From contig OY992536.1 of assembly GCA_963921195.1 (NCBI GenBank), forward strand, positions 232,412,023 to 232,476,022: a stretch of 64,000 nucleotides of DNA, written 5' to 3'. The position numbers and the translations under genes were made by a program. Shown here piece by piece: positions 12,049-23,155 of this stretch (the first letter of the stretch is position 1; each line of letters opens with the position of its first letter). The stretch comes from Pegoplata infirma (Eukaryota > Arthropoda > Insecta > Diptera > Anthomyiidae). The notes under the pieces were generated by a model. It was not told the DNA's origin, did no database searches, and saw only the letters and a list, made by a program, of their open reading frames with translations.

Positions 12049-12556
12049 AAATTAAAAAAAGTAAAAAAGATGAATTCGATCTTGCCGAATGTATTGAAAT
12101 TTAAAAAATTATTATTTGCAAAAAAAAAACAAAAAAAAATTTTCTAAAAAATCCGCGAAAAAAAGGTTTGGTAAAAATCTTTTCCACAAAAAAAATCCAC
12201 AATTTTTTTTTGCGGAAAAAAAGTGTTTGTACTGGTTTAAATACCATTCGGTGATCAATTCTGTTCACATGTGTTAACCAGCAGCCGAATTAAAGCATTT
12301 TGTATTTTAAGGTTATGTTGAATTTACCAAAATTTTCGAGGTGTCCCTACACTTTCATTCATAACTTCTTAACTTCTGAACCGATTTCGCTTAAATGCAA
12401 TACCAAACTGCTTAGGACAACAAAAAGTAAATACGCTAAGTCTTAGTCATATCTGTTTAATACTTTGGCCATGATCACAATTTTCACAGACGGACAGATA
12501 GACTGACATCGCTAAAACGCCTTCTATATACCCTCTACCACTAAGGGAAGGGTATA
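12049..12556 (-). mobile_element. E1-like hairpin-ended element abutting the previous one
   Basis: It begins with AAAAAGTAAAAAAGATGAATTC and a weakened ATTCGATCTTGCCGAAT dyad. It continues through AATTAAAGCATTTTGTATTT and ends CTCTACCACTAAGGGAAGGGTATA. It parallels 6137-6730 base for base over long stretches. It directly follows the 10408-12047 unit, so either one inserted at the edge of the other or both were copied together. Confidence 0.65.
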
Positions 12557-12702
12557 GAAATACGTTTTTAGAGGAATATTCAATAGAGTTTCAGAAATAG
12601 TCAATTGTATTTCAGATTTTCCAATTGTATTTCAGAAATAGTGAAATGTATTTATCTTTATTTGTAGCGTTTAATCAGCGCAATAAATGAATGCTTTAAT
12701 TA

Positions 12703-13311
12703 CACTCAAAAAAATAAAACTGTAAAAAAACACCTGATTTTGAACCTACTAAATTTCTAGTTAATTTACTAAAAATATTTAGTTAACTTTTCGTAGAATG
12801 AATGTTGAAAAAAAACGTAACTTTAACTTAAAATTCAGCTGAAAATTTCGTAATATTTTTATGTATGTATTAACAAAAAAATTAGTTAAATTCAGCTAAA
12901 CTTTTTGTAAAAAAAAATGTAAGTTTGTTTAATATTGATTTTATACACTAACACTTCAATTATTTTTTTCTTTTTTTTTTCTTTTTTTTTCACAGCATTA
13001 AGTTCAGCTTAAGTAAAACTTATGAGATTTGGATAGGAGGCTACACAAGAAATTTTTAACATTTTTTCACTCGACAAATATGTTACGAGAAATCAGCAAA
13101 TTAATTAATAAAAATTCGTAAACTCAGTTTTAAAGTCAAAAAAAAAAAAATAATTCAAAATTTGTTCAAAACTAGTATTTTCGTAAATTGAACTTAACTA
13201 AAAAAAGTAGTTAAAACACTGATTTTAACTAAAAATTTGCTAAAAAGCCAGTAAACTCGAGTTGACAAAAAAAAAAAATTTGTTAACTTTACAGTTTTAT
13301 TTTTTTGAGTG
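12703..13311. mobile_element. CACTC-type MITE, copy C4 (AACTAAAAATTT subfamily)
   Basis: TIRs are CACTCAAAAAAATAAAACTG and CAGTTTTATTTTTTTGAGTG. TA lies on both sides (12701-12702 and 13312-13313). The interior is built on TAGTTAA, GCTAAA and CTTTTCGTAGAATG words. It matches C5 (57249-57850) in the opposite orientation but differs from C1-C3, so the family has distinct internal sequences behind common ends. About 0.6 kb, non-coding. Confidence 0.87.
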
Positions 13312-13572
13312 TAGCGTTCTAAAGACACGTGAATCTTAAGAGCGATTTTTTGGGGTATCCAACTAGCGCTCTAAAGTGTTACATCCCCTAAGAGAATCAT
13401 GCATGAATTCAGAAGATTTGGATTCGCTCCTTGACTCGAGTTTCCTTTCCAAAAGCTGCTGCCATTTCAGCACAATTCTGCTGGTAAGTTTGAAAGGCTC
13501 CAGTAATAGTATTTTCTTTAGTATAATTTAAATATCAGCTTGTTTTTGTTTAAAAATATTTATATTTTTATT

Positions 13573-16054
13573 AGAGTTGTGTCGTTCACGAACGAACTAG
13601 TTCAATTGAACTATTTACTTAACTGAGCGGTTTATCTGGTTCTTTCATTACCGATCTTTTAGGCCTTTTCGTTCATTTAGCTCAATTAGTCATTAATTCA
13701 TTTTGATCTTTCAGTTCGGTCGTTCAATTTTGTTTTGTTAATTTTGTCATTAGGCGTTAGTTTTCTCTTCACTTTTGGCACGCTTTCTCAGCATTTATAT
13801 TTTTTTTTTTACAAAAATTGTATATGGGGCATTCCAAGCCAAATCACTCACTTTTAGACCCGACCCCTTTAGATTTATTTTATTTTTGGATATGTTTTAG
13901 TCCTTATTAAATGCAACTTGGACACCAATTTTCAGCCTTTTATTGCAAGATGGTGTTGAGTAATCATTTTTTCAAAATGGCGATTTTCTCAAAAAAATTA
14001 AAAAATTGAAATTTTTAATTAATTTTGACCATTAAAAAATATATATATTTTAAAAAAAGTTGGACAACGTTTTGTTGGTATTTAAATGTAGTTTTAGAAA
14101 AAAAAAATATAAAAAAAATATTCGAAGTAATTATCACTTATTTTTTGACGTTTAAAAATTAAAATCGACTTTTTGAAAAAGCCCGAAACCTTCGATTTTT
14201 TGTAAAAAACTACAAAAATTCTACTCTAAATTACGCAACTTTTAAGCTATAACTCGAGATGTGATCACAATTCTTTCTATTTTTTTTTTAATTTTTAAAA
14301 TTGCACCTTTTATGTTATGGCTCTGATTTATTTTATATGGAGCTCCAAAAAAAAAAATTGGTAGATACTGACCCTAACTTACCCTAAATATATTCATTTG
14401 GAGGTAAATATACGTCTCTCAAAAATTTAGGACGATCGGACATGGGTAAGCCGTTTAGCATGGTCCTTGAAGTTTAAAAAACGGATTACAAGGAAAAATA
14501 TGAATTTTTTTCTGTTTTCGCAATTTTTTTGGTATTTTAAGTTAAGTTTTAATTCACATGATTACAGAATTATGATGTGGAGTAAAATGCCTTTCTAATA
14601 AAAACTAAAATCTTCCCCAGGCATCTAGCGTGTGCCATACCACTTGATTGAAAAATACGAGTCCCTTTTTTTAAATTTATTGAAATTTTCTACTGTAATA
14701 ACATTTTTTCATTATTCATGTTTCAGTGTAATATTTTTTTGGTTTTTCCAAATTTTAAAACAAAAAAAAGTTTTTTTTTTTTTAAAATAGAGATTTCAAA
14801 AGGGTGTTGAAAATGCAGGCATTTTAAAAAATGTTAGCAAAACACAATATGAAAAATACTTGTCAGCTAATTACATTTGAACTTGAAGAATAAAAAAATG
14901 TTATTACAGTAGAAAATTTCAATGAATTTCCAAAATCGTATTATATTGCTTAATCAAGTGTTCTGCCATACGTTAGATGCCTGGGGAAGTTGTAATAACT
15001 TGGCTGATTTTCAACCGATTTCAGTCTTTGGTACCTTATTAGAGAGGCATTTTACTCCGTATTATAATTCTGTAACCACTTGAATTAAAACTTAACTTAA
15101 AATACCAAAAAAATTGAGAAAACAGAAAAAAATTCATATTTTTCCTTGTAATCCGTTTTCTAAACTTCAAGGCCCATGCGGAACACCTTATCCTTGTCCG
15201 ATCGTTCTTAATTTTTGTGAGGCGCATTTTTTGCCTCGAAATGAATATATCTAGGGTAAGTTAGGGTCAGTATCTACCAATTTAATTTTTTTGGAGCACC
15301 ATATAAAATCCGAGTCAAAAAACAAAAGGTGCAATTTTCAAAATTTGCAATAAAATTGAACAAATTGCGATCACATCTCGAATTGTGGCTTAAAAGTTGC
15401 GTAATTAATAGTAAAACTTTAAGACGTTTGTAAAAAAAAAATCTAAGGTTTCGGACTTTTTCAAAAAGTCGGTTTTAATTTTTAAACGTTAAAAAATAAG
15501 TGATAATTTCTTCGAATAATTTTTTTAATATTTTTTTCTAAAACTACATTTAAATACCAACAAAACGTTGTCCAACTTTTTTTAAAATATCTATATTTTT
15601 TAATGGTCAAAATTAATTGAAAATTTTAATTTTTCCATTTTTTTTGAAAAAATCGCCATTTTTCCAAGTTACATTTAATAAGTACTAAAACATATCCAAA
15701 AATAAAATAAATCCAAAGGGGTCGGGTCTAAAAGTGAGTGATTTGGCCTGGAATGCCACATATGTTTTTTTTTTTAAATTCATGTTTTTGTTGAACATTT
15801 TTGTATATTTTGAACGAAAGCTAAAACAACAGACATGATCAAAATGATTCGTTCACGACCTGTTGATCGAAAACCACAACTGACCGATTTGAACTATATG
15901 AATGTCCAACAGACATGATCAAAATGATTCGTTCACGAACTGTTGAACGAGGACCACAAAAGAGCTAATGAACTAGATGAACGAACTAGGTCTTTTATCT
16001 GAAATGAACGAAAATGAGCGCTAACTCAATTGAACGATTAAGCACAAGTTTAAT
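13573..16054. mobile_element. Inverted-repeat element with GTTGTG/CACAAG ends, enclosing F1
   Basis: The left end GAGTTGTGTCGTTCACGAACG, rich in GTTCAATTGAAC and CGTTCATT words, is mirrored at the right by AACTCAATTGAACGATTAAG and CACAAG. The palindrome F1 (13825-15760) is inserted within. The right part has a direct duplication: CAACAGACATGATCAAAATG at 15828 and 15909. I could not fix a target duplication. Similar ends occur in hAT elements, but that is a weak guess. Confidence 0.5.
13825..15760. mobile_element. Kilobase palindromic element F1 (TGGGGCATTCC ends)
   Basis: The left arm starts TGGGGCATTCCAAGCCAAAT and the right arm ends in its near complement ATTTGGCCTGGAATGCCACA. The two arms pair along almost their whole length. 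Internal checks are GACCCGACCCCTTTAGATTT against AAATCCAAAGGGGTCGGGTC, and TTTTCTACTGTAATAAC near 14682 against GTTATTACAGTAGAAAA near 14900. The loop is about 180 bp. Flanks are TATA and TATG. F2 at 39763 has related ends. No coding capacity; superfamily open. Confidence 0.85.
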
Positions 16055-16975
16055 TTTTATACGCAAAAAAAATTAAATTCTAGTTGTTTTTCGACAATGC
16101 AAGAAATTGTAAAATTTTTTTTTGTCCCCGACTTCGAAAATTAAAAAAAAAATGTCGTGAAATTTCTCAAAAATCATTTTTGATGTAATTTTTTGCTACA
16201 AAACGCAAAAAAAAATAAAATTTTCTTCGAACTTGATAAAAATTGGAAAATTTGTTTTTTTTAAATTTTTTTCGATAACGGAATAAGTTCTTTTAAGACA
16301 TTTTATTGATAAATAAAATTATCATCTGTCACGTGATAGGTATTTGAGTTATATGTCCCGTTGTCTCCAGTCACGGGATAGGTGATTTCGGATCTAGAGA
16401 CACACACTTTTCCTTAACCCTTCAGGCTGAGATACAAAAAAAAAATTTAAAAATTGCTAAAAAATTACACTTTTAAAGCCAAATTTTAAGAACTGATTTG
16501 AAATAGCAGATTTTTAATTTATTGCCAATGATTTATCCGGCACTGTATAGCTCAAGCTAAAAGAAATACTGCATGTAAAATAGAATAACTATTCATTTTT
16601 ACACTTTGTTTTTCTAAAATAAAAATACTTTTTAAAAGGATTTTTGTTTTTGTACTCCATCTACTAATCTTAATTCTTTATCCACTTTATTTCTTTTATT
16701 TTACAACTAATTTTTTGTTGTTTATACAAACTATTTGATAAATTTCCAAACAAATTTTCCTAATGAGCTGTTTTAATGACACTCAAAAAGTGTCACTTGT
16801 TCATGTAACAGCAACACTTGCTGCTGCAACAACGACAACTGCGACAAAAAGACAGAGAGACAAACAAAACAGACAGACGTAAAAACAAACAGTAGAATTT
16901 TTTAGCAACAAACAGCAGTGACAGTAGTCGCTACCATTGTTGCCAGAAAAAAGTTTAAAAAATTTGCTAAATTTC
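16055..16975. other. Stretch with no supported gene
   Basis: It contains poly-A blocks (16060-16260), two similar CACG(T/G)GATAGGT words near 16330 and 16373, and a CAACA/GACA-rich patch (about 16800-16930) that looks like simple-sequence drift. No gene or element boundary is supported. Confidence 0.4.
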
Positions 16976-18030
16976 TATAATTTCTCAAAATTATTTAGTG
17001 CTAAATTACTAAAAAAAATCCCGTAATCCCATTTTACCAATATTTAAAGTTTTTTTTTTTATTTTTTATCAAAAAGTTTTCGATCGAAATTTATATTTTT
17101 CTTTGTAATTTTACAATTTTTTTTCGTAAATGTTTAAATTTCCAAGGTAATTTTACAAAAAAAAAAAAAATCTAGTTAATCACTAGAATTCCTTGTTAGT
17201 ACACACAAAAAAAAAACTTTGTCAAATTACTAGGAAAAGTCTCGTAATCCCATTTTACCAATATTTGACAGTTTTCCTTGTTTTTTAACAAATTGAAATT
17301 TACATTTTTTTTTGTAATTTTACAATTTTTTTTGTAATTTTAAAAATTTCCATGATAATTTTACAAAAAAAAATAGTAAATTCACGAGAATTCCTTGTAA
17401 TTTTAATTGCGCTAAAAATCTGTAAATTTACAATTTTATTGGTAAAAAGCTTGTAAAATTACAAAATTATTGGTAAACAGCTTGTAAAATTACTAGGAAT
17501 TCTCGTAAAATAGGAGGTAGCAAAAAATCTAGTAAAATTACGAAACCTCTTTGTAAATTTTATCGTGTCAAAAAATTTGTAAATTTACAATTTGTAAATT
17601 TACAAAATTATTGGTTAAAATCTTGTAAAATTACTAGAAATTTTTGTCAAATAGGAGGTATCAAAAAAAAAAAAAGTAAAAGTTTTTCTTGTAATTTTAC
17701 AAGGGGTTTTTTTGAATGGGTTTTTTTGAATGCTTCAAAAAAGTTGTAAATTTACAATTTCATTGGTAAAAAACTTGCAAAATTACAGAAAAGCTCGAAA
17801 TTTTTACTAGAAATTCTCGCAAAATAGGACACAAAATCTAGTAAAATCACGAAAAGTCCTTGTAATTTTTATCGCAGGCAAAAAAGTTGTAAATTTACAA
17901 CTTATTTTGTAAAAAGCTTGTAAATAGTTTGTAATTTTACAAGCTTTTTACTCATAAAATTTTAATTTTTCCAAGAAACTCTCGTAAAATTGGAGTTAGG
18001 ATTTTTTTTTTTAAATTTTACAAGATTTTG
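16976..18030. mobile_element. CACTC-type (C family) remnants, tandem-like
   Basis: Blocks built on TTTGTAAATTTACAA, GCTTGTAAAATTAC and CTCGTAAAATAGGAGGT recur at about 100-130 base spacing. A start reading CACACAAAAAAAAAAC after GTA at about 17202 resembles a C-family terminus. No clean right terminus exists; TTTTTTTGAATG near 17710 and 17725 are candidates. I read this as several overlapping or internally duplicated C copies. Confidence 0.6.
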
Positions 18031-18109
18031 TTTTTATTGTACTTTGGAGAAACTCAACTTTTGGAAAACTCAAATTGATCTAGAAAAACTATTTTGTTTT
18101 CGGCCCTAC

Positions 18110-18408
18110 CACAGACTAAATACAGACTCGACAGTAGAGTTTTATAAGAAAAAACGTGGAAAACTAAGCGATTTTAGGAGAAAACACAGCGGTTTTTAGT
18201 CAGTTTTACGCTAACATGGCAACACTTTCTACGACTTAGGAGTGAGTGAAAGAACAAAACCCGATCTGGCATCCATTTTTCTTATGGCGCGTTATATCAG
18301 TTTTCTCTTTCTAACCTAATTCGTAGAATAATTTGAAAACATTAACCATATGGTTAAAAAATACTTTTTTGACACCTGTCATATATGTCGAGTCTGTATT
18401 AGTCTGTG
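18110..18408. mobile_element. Short inverted-repeat element with GC-rich duplication (possible P-superfamily MITE)
   Basis: TIRs are CACAGACTAAATACAGACTC and GAGTCTGTATTAGTCTGTG. Flanks are GCCCTAC on both sides (18103-18109 and 18409-18415). Moving the right boundary by one base gives an 8-bp GGCCCTAC. A GC-rich 8-bp target and termini starting CA fit the P superfamily, but a 7-bp reading remains possible. The 0.3 kb unit encodes nothing. Confidence 0.7.
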
Positions 18409-18441
18409 GCCCTACTTTCAGAATTTATCGCTCTGGTTCAT

Positions 18442-18902
18442 CCCAGCAAAAAAAGTGCGGAGTACTTCTATTTGGAGTGCTTTAAAACTATAACAAATGT
18501 AATGAAATACAACAAAAATAACAAAAAACACAAGAAAAAATCGCAAAGGACTTCTTTTCTACTCCATAAAAAGTTGATATTTAGCTCTTAACTCATTACG
18601 TTCCGCGACACTCCCATACAAAAGTAAGCAGATATTCAGTAGATAAGAAGTACTCCGAGCTTTCAAACAACTTCCAACTACTTCCCTGGAGTAGTTCTTA
18701 TCTACTGAATATCTACTTACATTTGTATGGAGGTGTCGCGATAGGTAATGAGTTAAGAGCTGAATATCTATGAATTCTGGAGTAGAAAAAACTGTTTGTG
18801 TGTTTTTGTCTTGTGTTTTTTGTTATTTTTGTTGTATTTCATTACATTTGTTTTAGTTTTAAAGCACTCCACTAGGAAGTGGTAATGACTTTTTTTGCAG
18901 GG
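18442..18902. mobile_element. Foldback element with CCCAGCAAAAAAAGT ends
   Basis: The left arm starts CCCAGCAAAAAAAGTG and the right arm ends ACTTTTTTTGCAGGG. Arms pair nearly throughout: GAGTGCTTTAAAACTATAAC with GTTTTAAAGCACTC, and AGCTCTTAACTCATTA with TAATGAGTTAAGAGCT. The centre carries CAGTAGATAAGAAGTACTCC and its inverse. Only AT is shared by the two flanks (18440-18441, 18903-18904). The ends resemble the P1/P2 family (CCCAGCAAAAAT). Non-coding. Confidence 0.75.
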
Positions 18903-18904
18903 AT

Positions 18905-18929
18905 GTGCACAAAAGTGTGTCGGACGGTG
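18905..18929. mobile_element. Solo terminus GTCGGACGGTG followed by TAA
   Basis: The inverse of this end, CACCGTCCGAC preceded by TTA, starts another element at 63031. A diverged form (CACCGTCC) occurs near 33629. TAA/TTA flanks are the PIF/Harbinger target pattern. Its left partner is not visible because the foldback at 18442 lies directly to the left. Confidence 0.45.
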
Positions 18930-19092
18930 TAATAAACGCCAAATTTATTGAAAAAGATTTTCCAAACTGGCAACCCTAAATGCAACAGACTTTGTTTTTC
19001 ATCTTCTTTTTTTATGAGAATTAAATTAAAGAATGAAAAAATTTTAAAGAACAATTTTTTTCGTCTTAAGACTAATTTCCATATTTATAGCA

Positions 19093-19497
19093 ACAATGAG
19101 CATGTTCAGCAGAGAAACCTGCTACTCAACAGTTGAGATGTAGCATGTTTTGATTAGTTGACTCTGCTGAACGCATTTTTTTATGAATGTTTTGAAATAT
19201 TGAAATAAATTATTGTTTTTTTATATTTTCATTTATTTTTTCTGTGGAAAATACTTTTTTTATCTGTTTTTTATGATTTTTTTGTTTATTTCTTTGAATA
19301 ACGTAAAGAAAAAAAAATAATTTCAATAAAACAGCTTATTTATCAGTTTGTGATCAAATGTAGCATAATTTTTCTACGCTACCAGTGATGAGAAGCGCTC
19401 ACTCAACATGTTGACTGAAATGTCAAAAATTCAACCGTTCAGCAGAATGTTGAGGAGCAGCTGAGTAGCAGCTTTCTCTGCTGAACGTACCCAATGA
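19093..19497. mobile_element. hAT-like MITE (GTTCAGCAGAG TIRs)
   Basis: Left end ACAATGAGCATGTTCAGCAG and right end CTGCTGAACGTACCCAATGA are inverted repeats with a few mismatches. Flanking 8-mers TTATAGCA (19085-19092) and TAATAGCA (19498-19505) differ at one base. An 8-bp duplication points to hAT. Internal words GACTCTGCTGAACG and CGTTCAGCAGAATG extend the dyad. It is 0.4 kb and non-coding. Confidence 0.75.
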
Positions 19498-19779
19498 TAA
19501 TAGCAGGCAGCAGCAACAGCAAAAACGACACAACAACAACATAAAGTTTTAAACAGAATTTAACTGACTGACAGCATTGAAGTATAACTTGTCATAATCA
19601 TAATAAAATGTTACAACGACAACAGATACAAAAAGCAACAACAAAAATAATAAATAAGTATAAACTTCATTTAAATTGGTGTTGGACGTCTGCTAAGTGA
19701 GTCTAAAAATTACAATTTTAGTCACACGAGAGGATTTTAATATAAGTTGAGAGAGTTAAGAACCCGGTGAAAAATAATA

Positions 19780-19985
19780 TTACATTGGTTATATTGATTT
19801 TTTTTTAATTTTCTCATTTTTTTTTTTTTTAATTTTTAAGTACACTTTAAAAATTCCTTCCGGTTAAATTTTTATATTTTTCGATGACCCATTCAAATGT
19901 ATTTGAATTTCCAAATTCGGAGCTCTTACAAGGGAAGTATCTCAGCCCTTATGAACCGAATTGCCTGAAACTTAAAATATACAGT
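19780..19985. mobile_element. Fragments of F-type and G-type elements
   Basis: ACTTTAAAAATTCCTTCCGG and TTTTTCGATGACCCATTCAAA resemble the left arm of F2 near 39840-39900. CAAGGGAAGTATCTCAGCCC, CTTATGAACCGAATTGCCTG and AAACTTAAAATATA (19929-19980) are a G-family left end as at 28157 and 37732. Both are truncated. An F remnant that may be the other arm lies at 21270-21740. Confidence 0.55.
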
Positions 19986-20957
19986 TAAACTCGGTAATAA
20001 CGAACCCCGAGGGACCATTAAAATAAATTTGTTATAAGCGAAGTTCGCTATAAACGTGGTATATTTTACATCAATCCAGTTTTATTTTCAAAAAATACCT
20101 TTTTTAAAATTTTCTCAAAAAGAAAAATACAGATAAAATGTTGGTGTTTTTAAAGAAAACTCTGTTTTTAACTGTGACATTAAGATTACATACACTCAAA
20201 GAATAAAACTTGTAAAACGCCTTGTAATCCCGTTCTAACAATATTTAACAATTATCCTTGTTTTTTTAACAAAAAATCTTGCTCAAACGAGAACTACAGC
20301 TTTATTGGTAATTTTACAAATTTATTTTCGTAATTGTATTTTACCATTTTAAAAGGTTATTTTACATAAAAAAACTGTAATTTTACAACAAAGTTTTTAT
20401 AACGAGGATTCCAGTTTATTTACAAAAAACTGTTATTTTACAAAAATTATGTTATACGAGGATTTATGTTGTTTAACAAAAAAAAAAAAATTTTTTTTTT
20501 TTGTAAATTTTCTATTTTTTTTTTTAAATTTTCCAAGTCCCGGACAATTTTTTTTTTTTATTGAAAATTATTTAAAAAAAAGTTGACAAAATTTTGAAAA
20601 ATTTATTACGAGGATTCTAGTTAATTTACAAAAAAAAAAAAAATATTTTACAAAAATGATTTTATTACGAGGATTTATGTTGTTTAACAATTTTTTTTTT
20701 TTTGTAAATTTACCATTTTTTTAAACATATTTACCATTTTTTCTTGTAAGTTTACCATTTTTTTCCGGTTATAAAACAATATTTTTACCAATAAAATTGG
20801 TTATTTCACCAATTTTTGGCGCATTTAAAATTACGAGGAGGTCCTCGTAATTTTACGAGAATTTTACCTACCTCCTATTTTACGAGAATAGCCGCGTAAA
20901 ATCACGAGATTTTTTGGTAACTTTACAAGGTTTTTTTTTTTGAGTGTAGTTCACTGT
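19980..20957. mobile_element. Possible pogo-like MITE split by C3
   Basis: The left end TACAGTTAAACTCGGTAATA and the nearby AACGAACCCCGAGGGACC resemble pogo-type (Tc1/mariner) MITE ends, which start CAGT after TA. The right side, after C3, reads TAGTTCACTGTA, a plausible but eroded partner. Only the left end is convincing, so this is a tentative call. Confidence 0.35.
20193..20946. mobile_element. CACTC-type MITE, copy C3
   Basis: The left end is CACTCAAAGAATAAAACTTG and the right end is TTACAAGG, a T run and GAGTG. TA is on both sides (20191-20192, 20947-20948). The interior follows C2 closely (GTCCCGGACAA, TACGAGGATTTATGTTG, CCTACCTCCTATTTTACGAG). Complete, about 0.75 kb, non-coding. Confidence 0.87.
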
Positions 20958-21269
20958 ATTTTGTTATGTTAAATATTTGTTGTTGTTGGTAAATGTTGAT
21001 TTGTAAATGTTTAATTTTTTTATGTTGTTAGGCCGCGTATTGTTAATTGATTCACGTCACAAACTTGAGTGTCCGTTGTTTATCTTGCGATGAGTATTGA
21101 TGCTTCAATTGATATGCAATTCCAATAAGCAACAATAACAATAACAATCATGTAAAATTATGACAAACAAACGGATTAGCAAAGAGGAATAAAAAACAGT
21201 ACAGCAACGATCATTTGCATATGGATACAGTGCGTGTTATTACTTTAGGGGCACAGTGAGGGCCATTAG
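20958..21269. other. Stretch with no supported gene
   Basis: Ordinary A+T-rich DNA with AACAATAAC runs near 21130. No element ends or reading frames of interest. Confidence 0.35.
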
Positions 21270-21740
21270 TTTAGAGCCATCTCTAAACCTTTTGTCAGTT
21301 AGAGCGGTCAAAACAGATTTTAGGAAATGTTATTTTAGAGTTGGAGATATAGTTTAAGTTTGTATGGAAAAAATTTTGAAGGGCGTCGGTCTTAGAATTA
21401 ACTCCTCTAGGACGCTCCGTAGGAGAAGTGATTACAAGTTTGGAAAACTGCAATTACTTATTTTCAAAAAATAGAGAAAAAAAGTAATATTCATAATTAC
21501 TCAATCATACTATTCAAAAATTTTGTAGAATTGATAGTGGTTTTTCGAAAAAAAAAAAAAATCAAAGAGTAAAAATATTTTCAAAAATGAGATTTAGATT
21601 TTCAAACTTTAAAATGATATATTAAAAAAATTTTAAGAAATTTTTTGAGTACTTTAAAAACCAACCATTTTTGACTTTGAACCATTTTTGAAGAAGTTAT
21701 GAGTTAAAAAAGTTTGAGTAAAAAACAAGTTTCGAATTTT
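21270..21740. mobile_element. Diverged F-type arm (remnant)
   Basis: GTTAGAGCGGTCAAAACAG, GAGTTGGAGATATAGTTT, GTCGGTCTTAGAATTAACTC, GAAGAAGTTATGAGTTAAA and AAGTTTGAGTAAA run in the same order as in the right arm of F2 (about 41000-41480). Terminal TGGAATGCCCCA is absent and only one arm is clear, so this is an old truncated copy. Confidence 0.6.
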
Positions 21741-21835
21741 TATTTAAAATTTTAAACATTTTTTTTTTGTATTTTGTTCGGAACTTTCAGATTTTCAAGC
21801 CACAAAAAGGAACACAAAGAGATCCAGCATTTTTT

Positions 21836-22030
21836 TGTGTTAATATTGATCTTAAAAGCAACTATTCCGACCCCGATGTTTTTTGAAATTCGGAAAAAAA
21901 TTGCTACACCCTTATGGATACATATGTTTATTTTCACATATAAATAATAGGGTGCTGAAAATATGCCTTTTTCGAATTTCAAAATCATCGGGGTACGAAA
22001 AGTTGTGTTTTAGGGTCAATATTATCAGAA
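21836..22030. repeat. Imperfect hairpin with 60-base arms
   Basis: GACCCCGATGTTTTTTGAAA near 21870 is mirrored by TTTCAAAATCATCGGGGTAC near 21975, and GTGTTAATATTGATC is mirrored by GGGTCAATATTATC further out. About 60 bases lie in the loop. It may be part of the F-type remnant on its left or a separate small inverted-repeat element. Confidence 0.5.
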
Positions 22031-22555
22031 AACAGACTAGGCCCATCCACTTTAAAAACATGCAGAACAGTTCTACCATCAATATATTTACATATATGTT
22101 AATTTTTCACCGGAAAATTAAAAATTTTACTCAATCCGAAAACAACTCAATTCACGTGTATTCCTTTGTCACGCGTCCATCTCTTACAAAGCATAGACTT
22201 ATAAGTTTCTTTTTCATATTTTTTAGTTTTCAAAAGGCTGAAGTTTTTTTTGTTAGTGTTTCATCGTTGTTAGTAAGTTCTTCCTTACACTCAAGTATTG
22301 TCAGTGTTTTGTTGTTGGTTTGCCTGTAACGCTAACGCTTTACAATCACAGCCACATTGAGGCAGATTTGTAAATAATAATTTTGATTTTCTGTTATTTT
22401 CTGATATTTTTCTTGAAACTTGTATATCGCTCATTTACTACAATAGTGAGATAACACATGAAACGTTATTTTTGAGTTCATGATACAGAATTTTGCTGTA
22501 TAGCAGTGGTGGAAACACACATACAATAACATTTATGCTTGTGTGGAAGTACCAA
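22031..22555. other. Stretch with no supported gene
   Basis: An open frame crosses about 21883-22329 but has no recognisable domain and lacks coding character. CAGTGGTGGAAACACAC near 22505 looks like a hAT start, but no partner end was found. Confidence 0.4.
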
Positions 22556-23025
22556 CCCTGTAGGAAGCCTGGGGTCAATTGTCTCCAAGTCAATACTTTT
22601 GTCGACTATTTTGGGTGACTTTTTGGTGACATGGTCAACAAATAGTCTACACCTTTTAATTTATTTGAAAAATTTTAAAATATAACTTTCCAATGTCTCC
22701 ATATGATCACATACAAACTACATAGTCAATGATTCTAAAGGCACTATTACTAATGTGGAAATCTTATTAAAAATTCCAAAAATGTGGACTAGAATTATTA
22801 AAATGTACTTCTGAATCTCTGGTTTCAATGTCAACATGTGGTTCTATAAGAACCACCTAGTCAATAGTAAGTCAATAGTACTAAGGGCACTAGTGGATTC
22901 CCAATGACAAGCACATGTAAATGTCTACAGTGGAAAGCATTGTCTGTCATATAACTGGTCAGTAGTACTGGTGACGAAGTCAATAGTGAATCAGTACAGT
23001 TTTACTATCGACATTTCCTACAGGG
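22556..23025. mobile_element. Inverted-repeat element with CCCTGTAGGAA ends
   Basis: It starts CCCTGTAGGAAGCC and ends TTTCCTACAGGG. Only AA is shared by the two flanks. The interior is full of GTCAATAGT-like words in both contexts (AAGTCAATACT, AGTCAATGATTC, TAGTCAATAGTAAGTCAATA, GGTCAGTAGTACTGG). These internal repeats are typical of non-autonomous elements. No coding capacity. Confidence 0.7.
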
Positions 23026-23155
23026 AAGCGAATAGTCAACACAGCAACTGAATTTTATAGTGTGCATTAGTCAACGTGCATTAGTCAACGTATTCCCGCG
23101 GGAATATGAAATTCAAAAATGTCCACCACTTCTTTTCATCATGCTTTACATTGTG

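Larger units (their letters stand above)
9470..13484. mobile_element. CCCAGCAAAA-type element P1, heavily interrupted
   Basis: The left part (ATAAATCGAGATTTTAGCGA, CATCCAAAGAGCGCTCTTGA) and right part (GTATCCAACTAGCGCTCT, AAAAGCTGCTGCCATTTCAG, TTCTGCTGG) match the compact copy at 34008-35008. Between them sit an E1 element (10408-12047, itself holding a hAT), a second E-like unit (12049-12556) and a CACTC MITE (12703-13311). The left terminus is mutated (CCTAGTAAAA). A degenerate array of about 25-bp units based on TTTCAGAAATT fills 9838-10350. Confidence 0.7.

Noticed and set aside
21883..22329. The longest open frame of the window (148 codons)
   Set aside because: No recognisable domain or coding-like composition. 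It starts in a hairpin arm.
22500..22520. hAT-like start CAGTGGTGGAAAC
   Set aside because: No inverse partner and no 8-bp duplication found within several kilobases.
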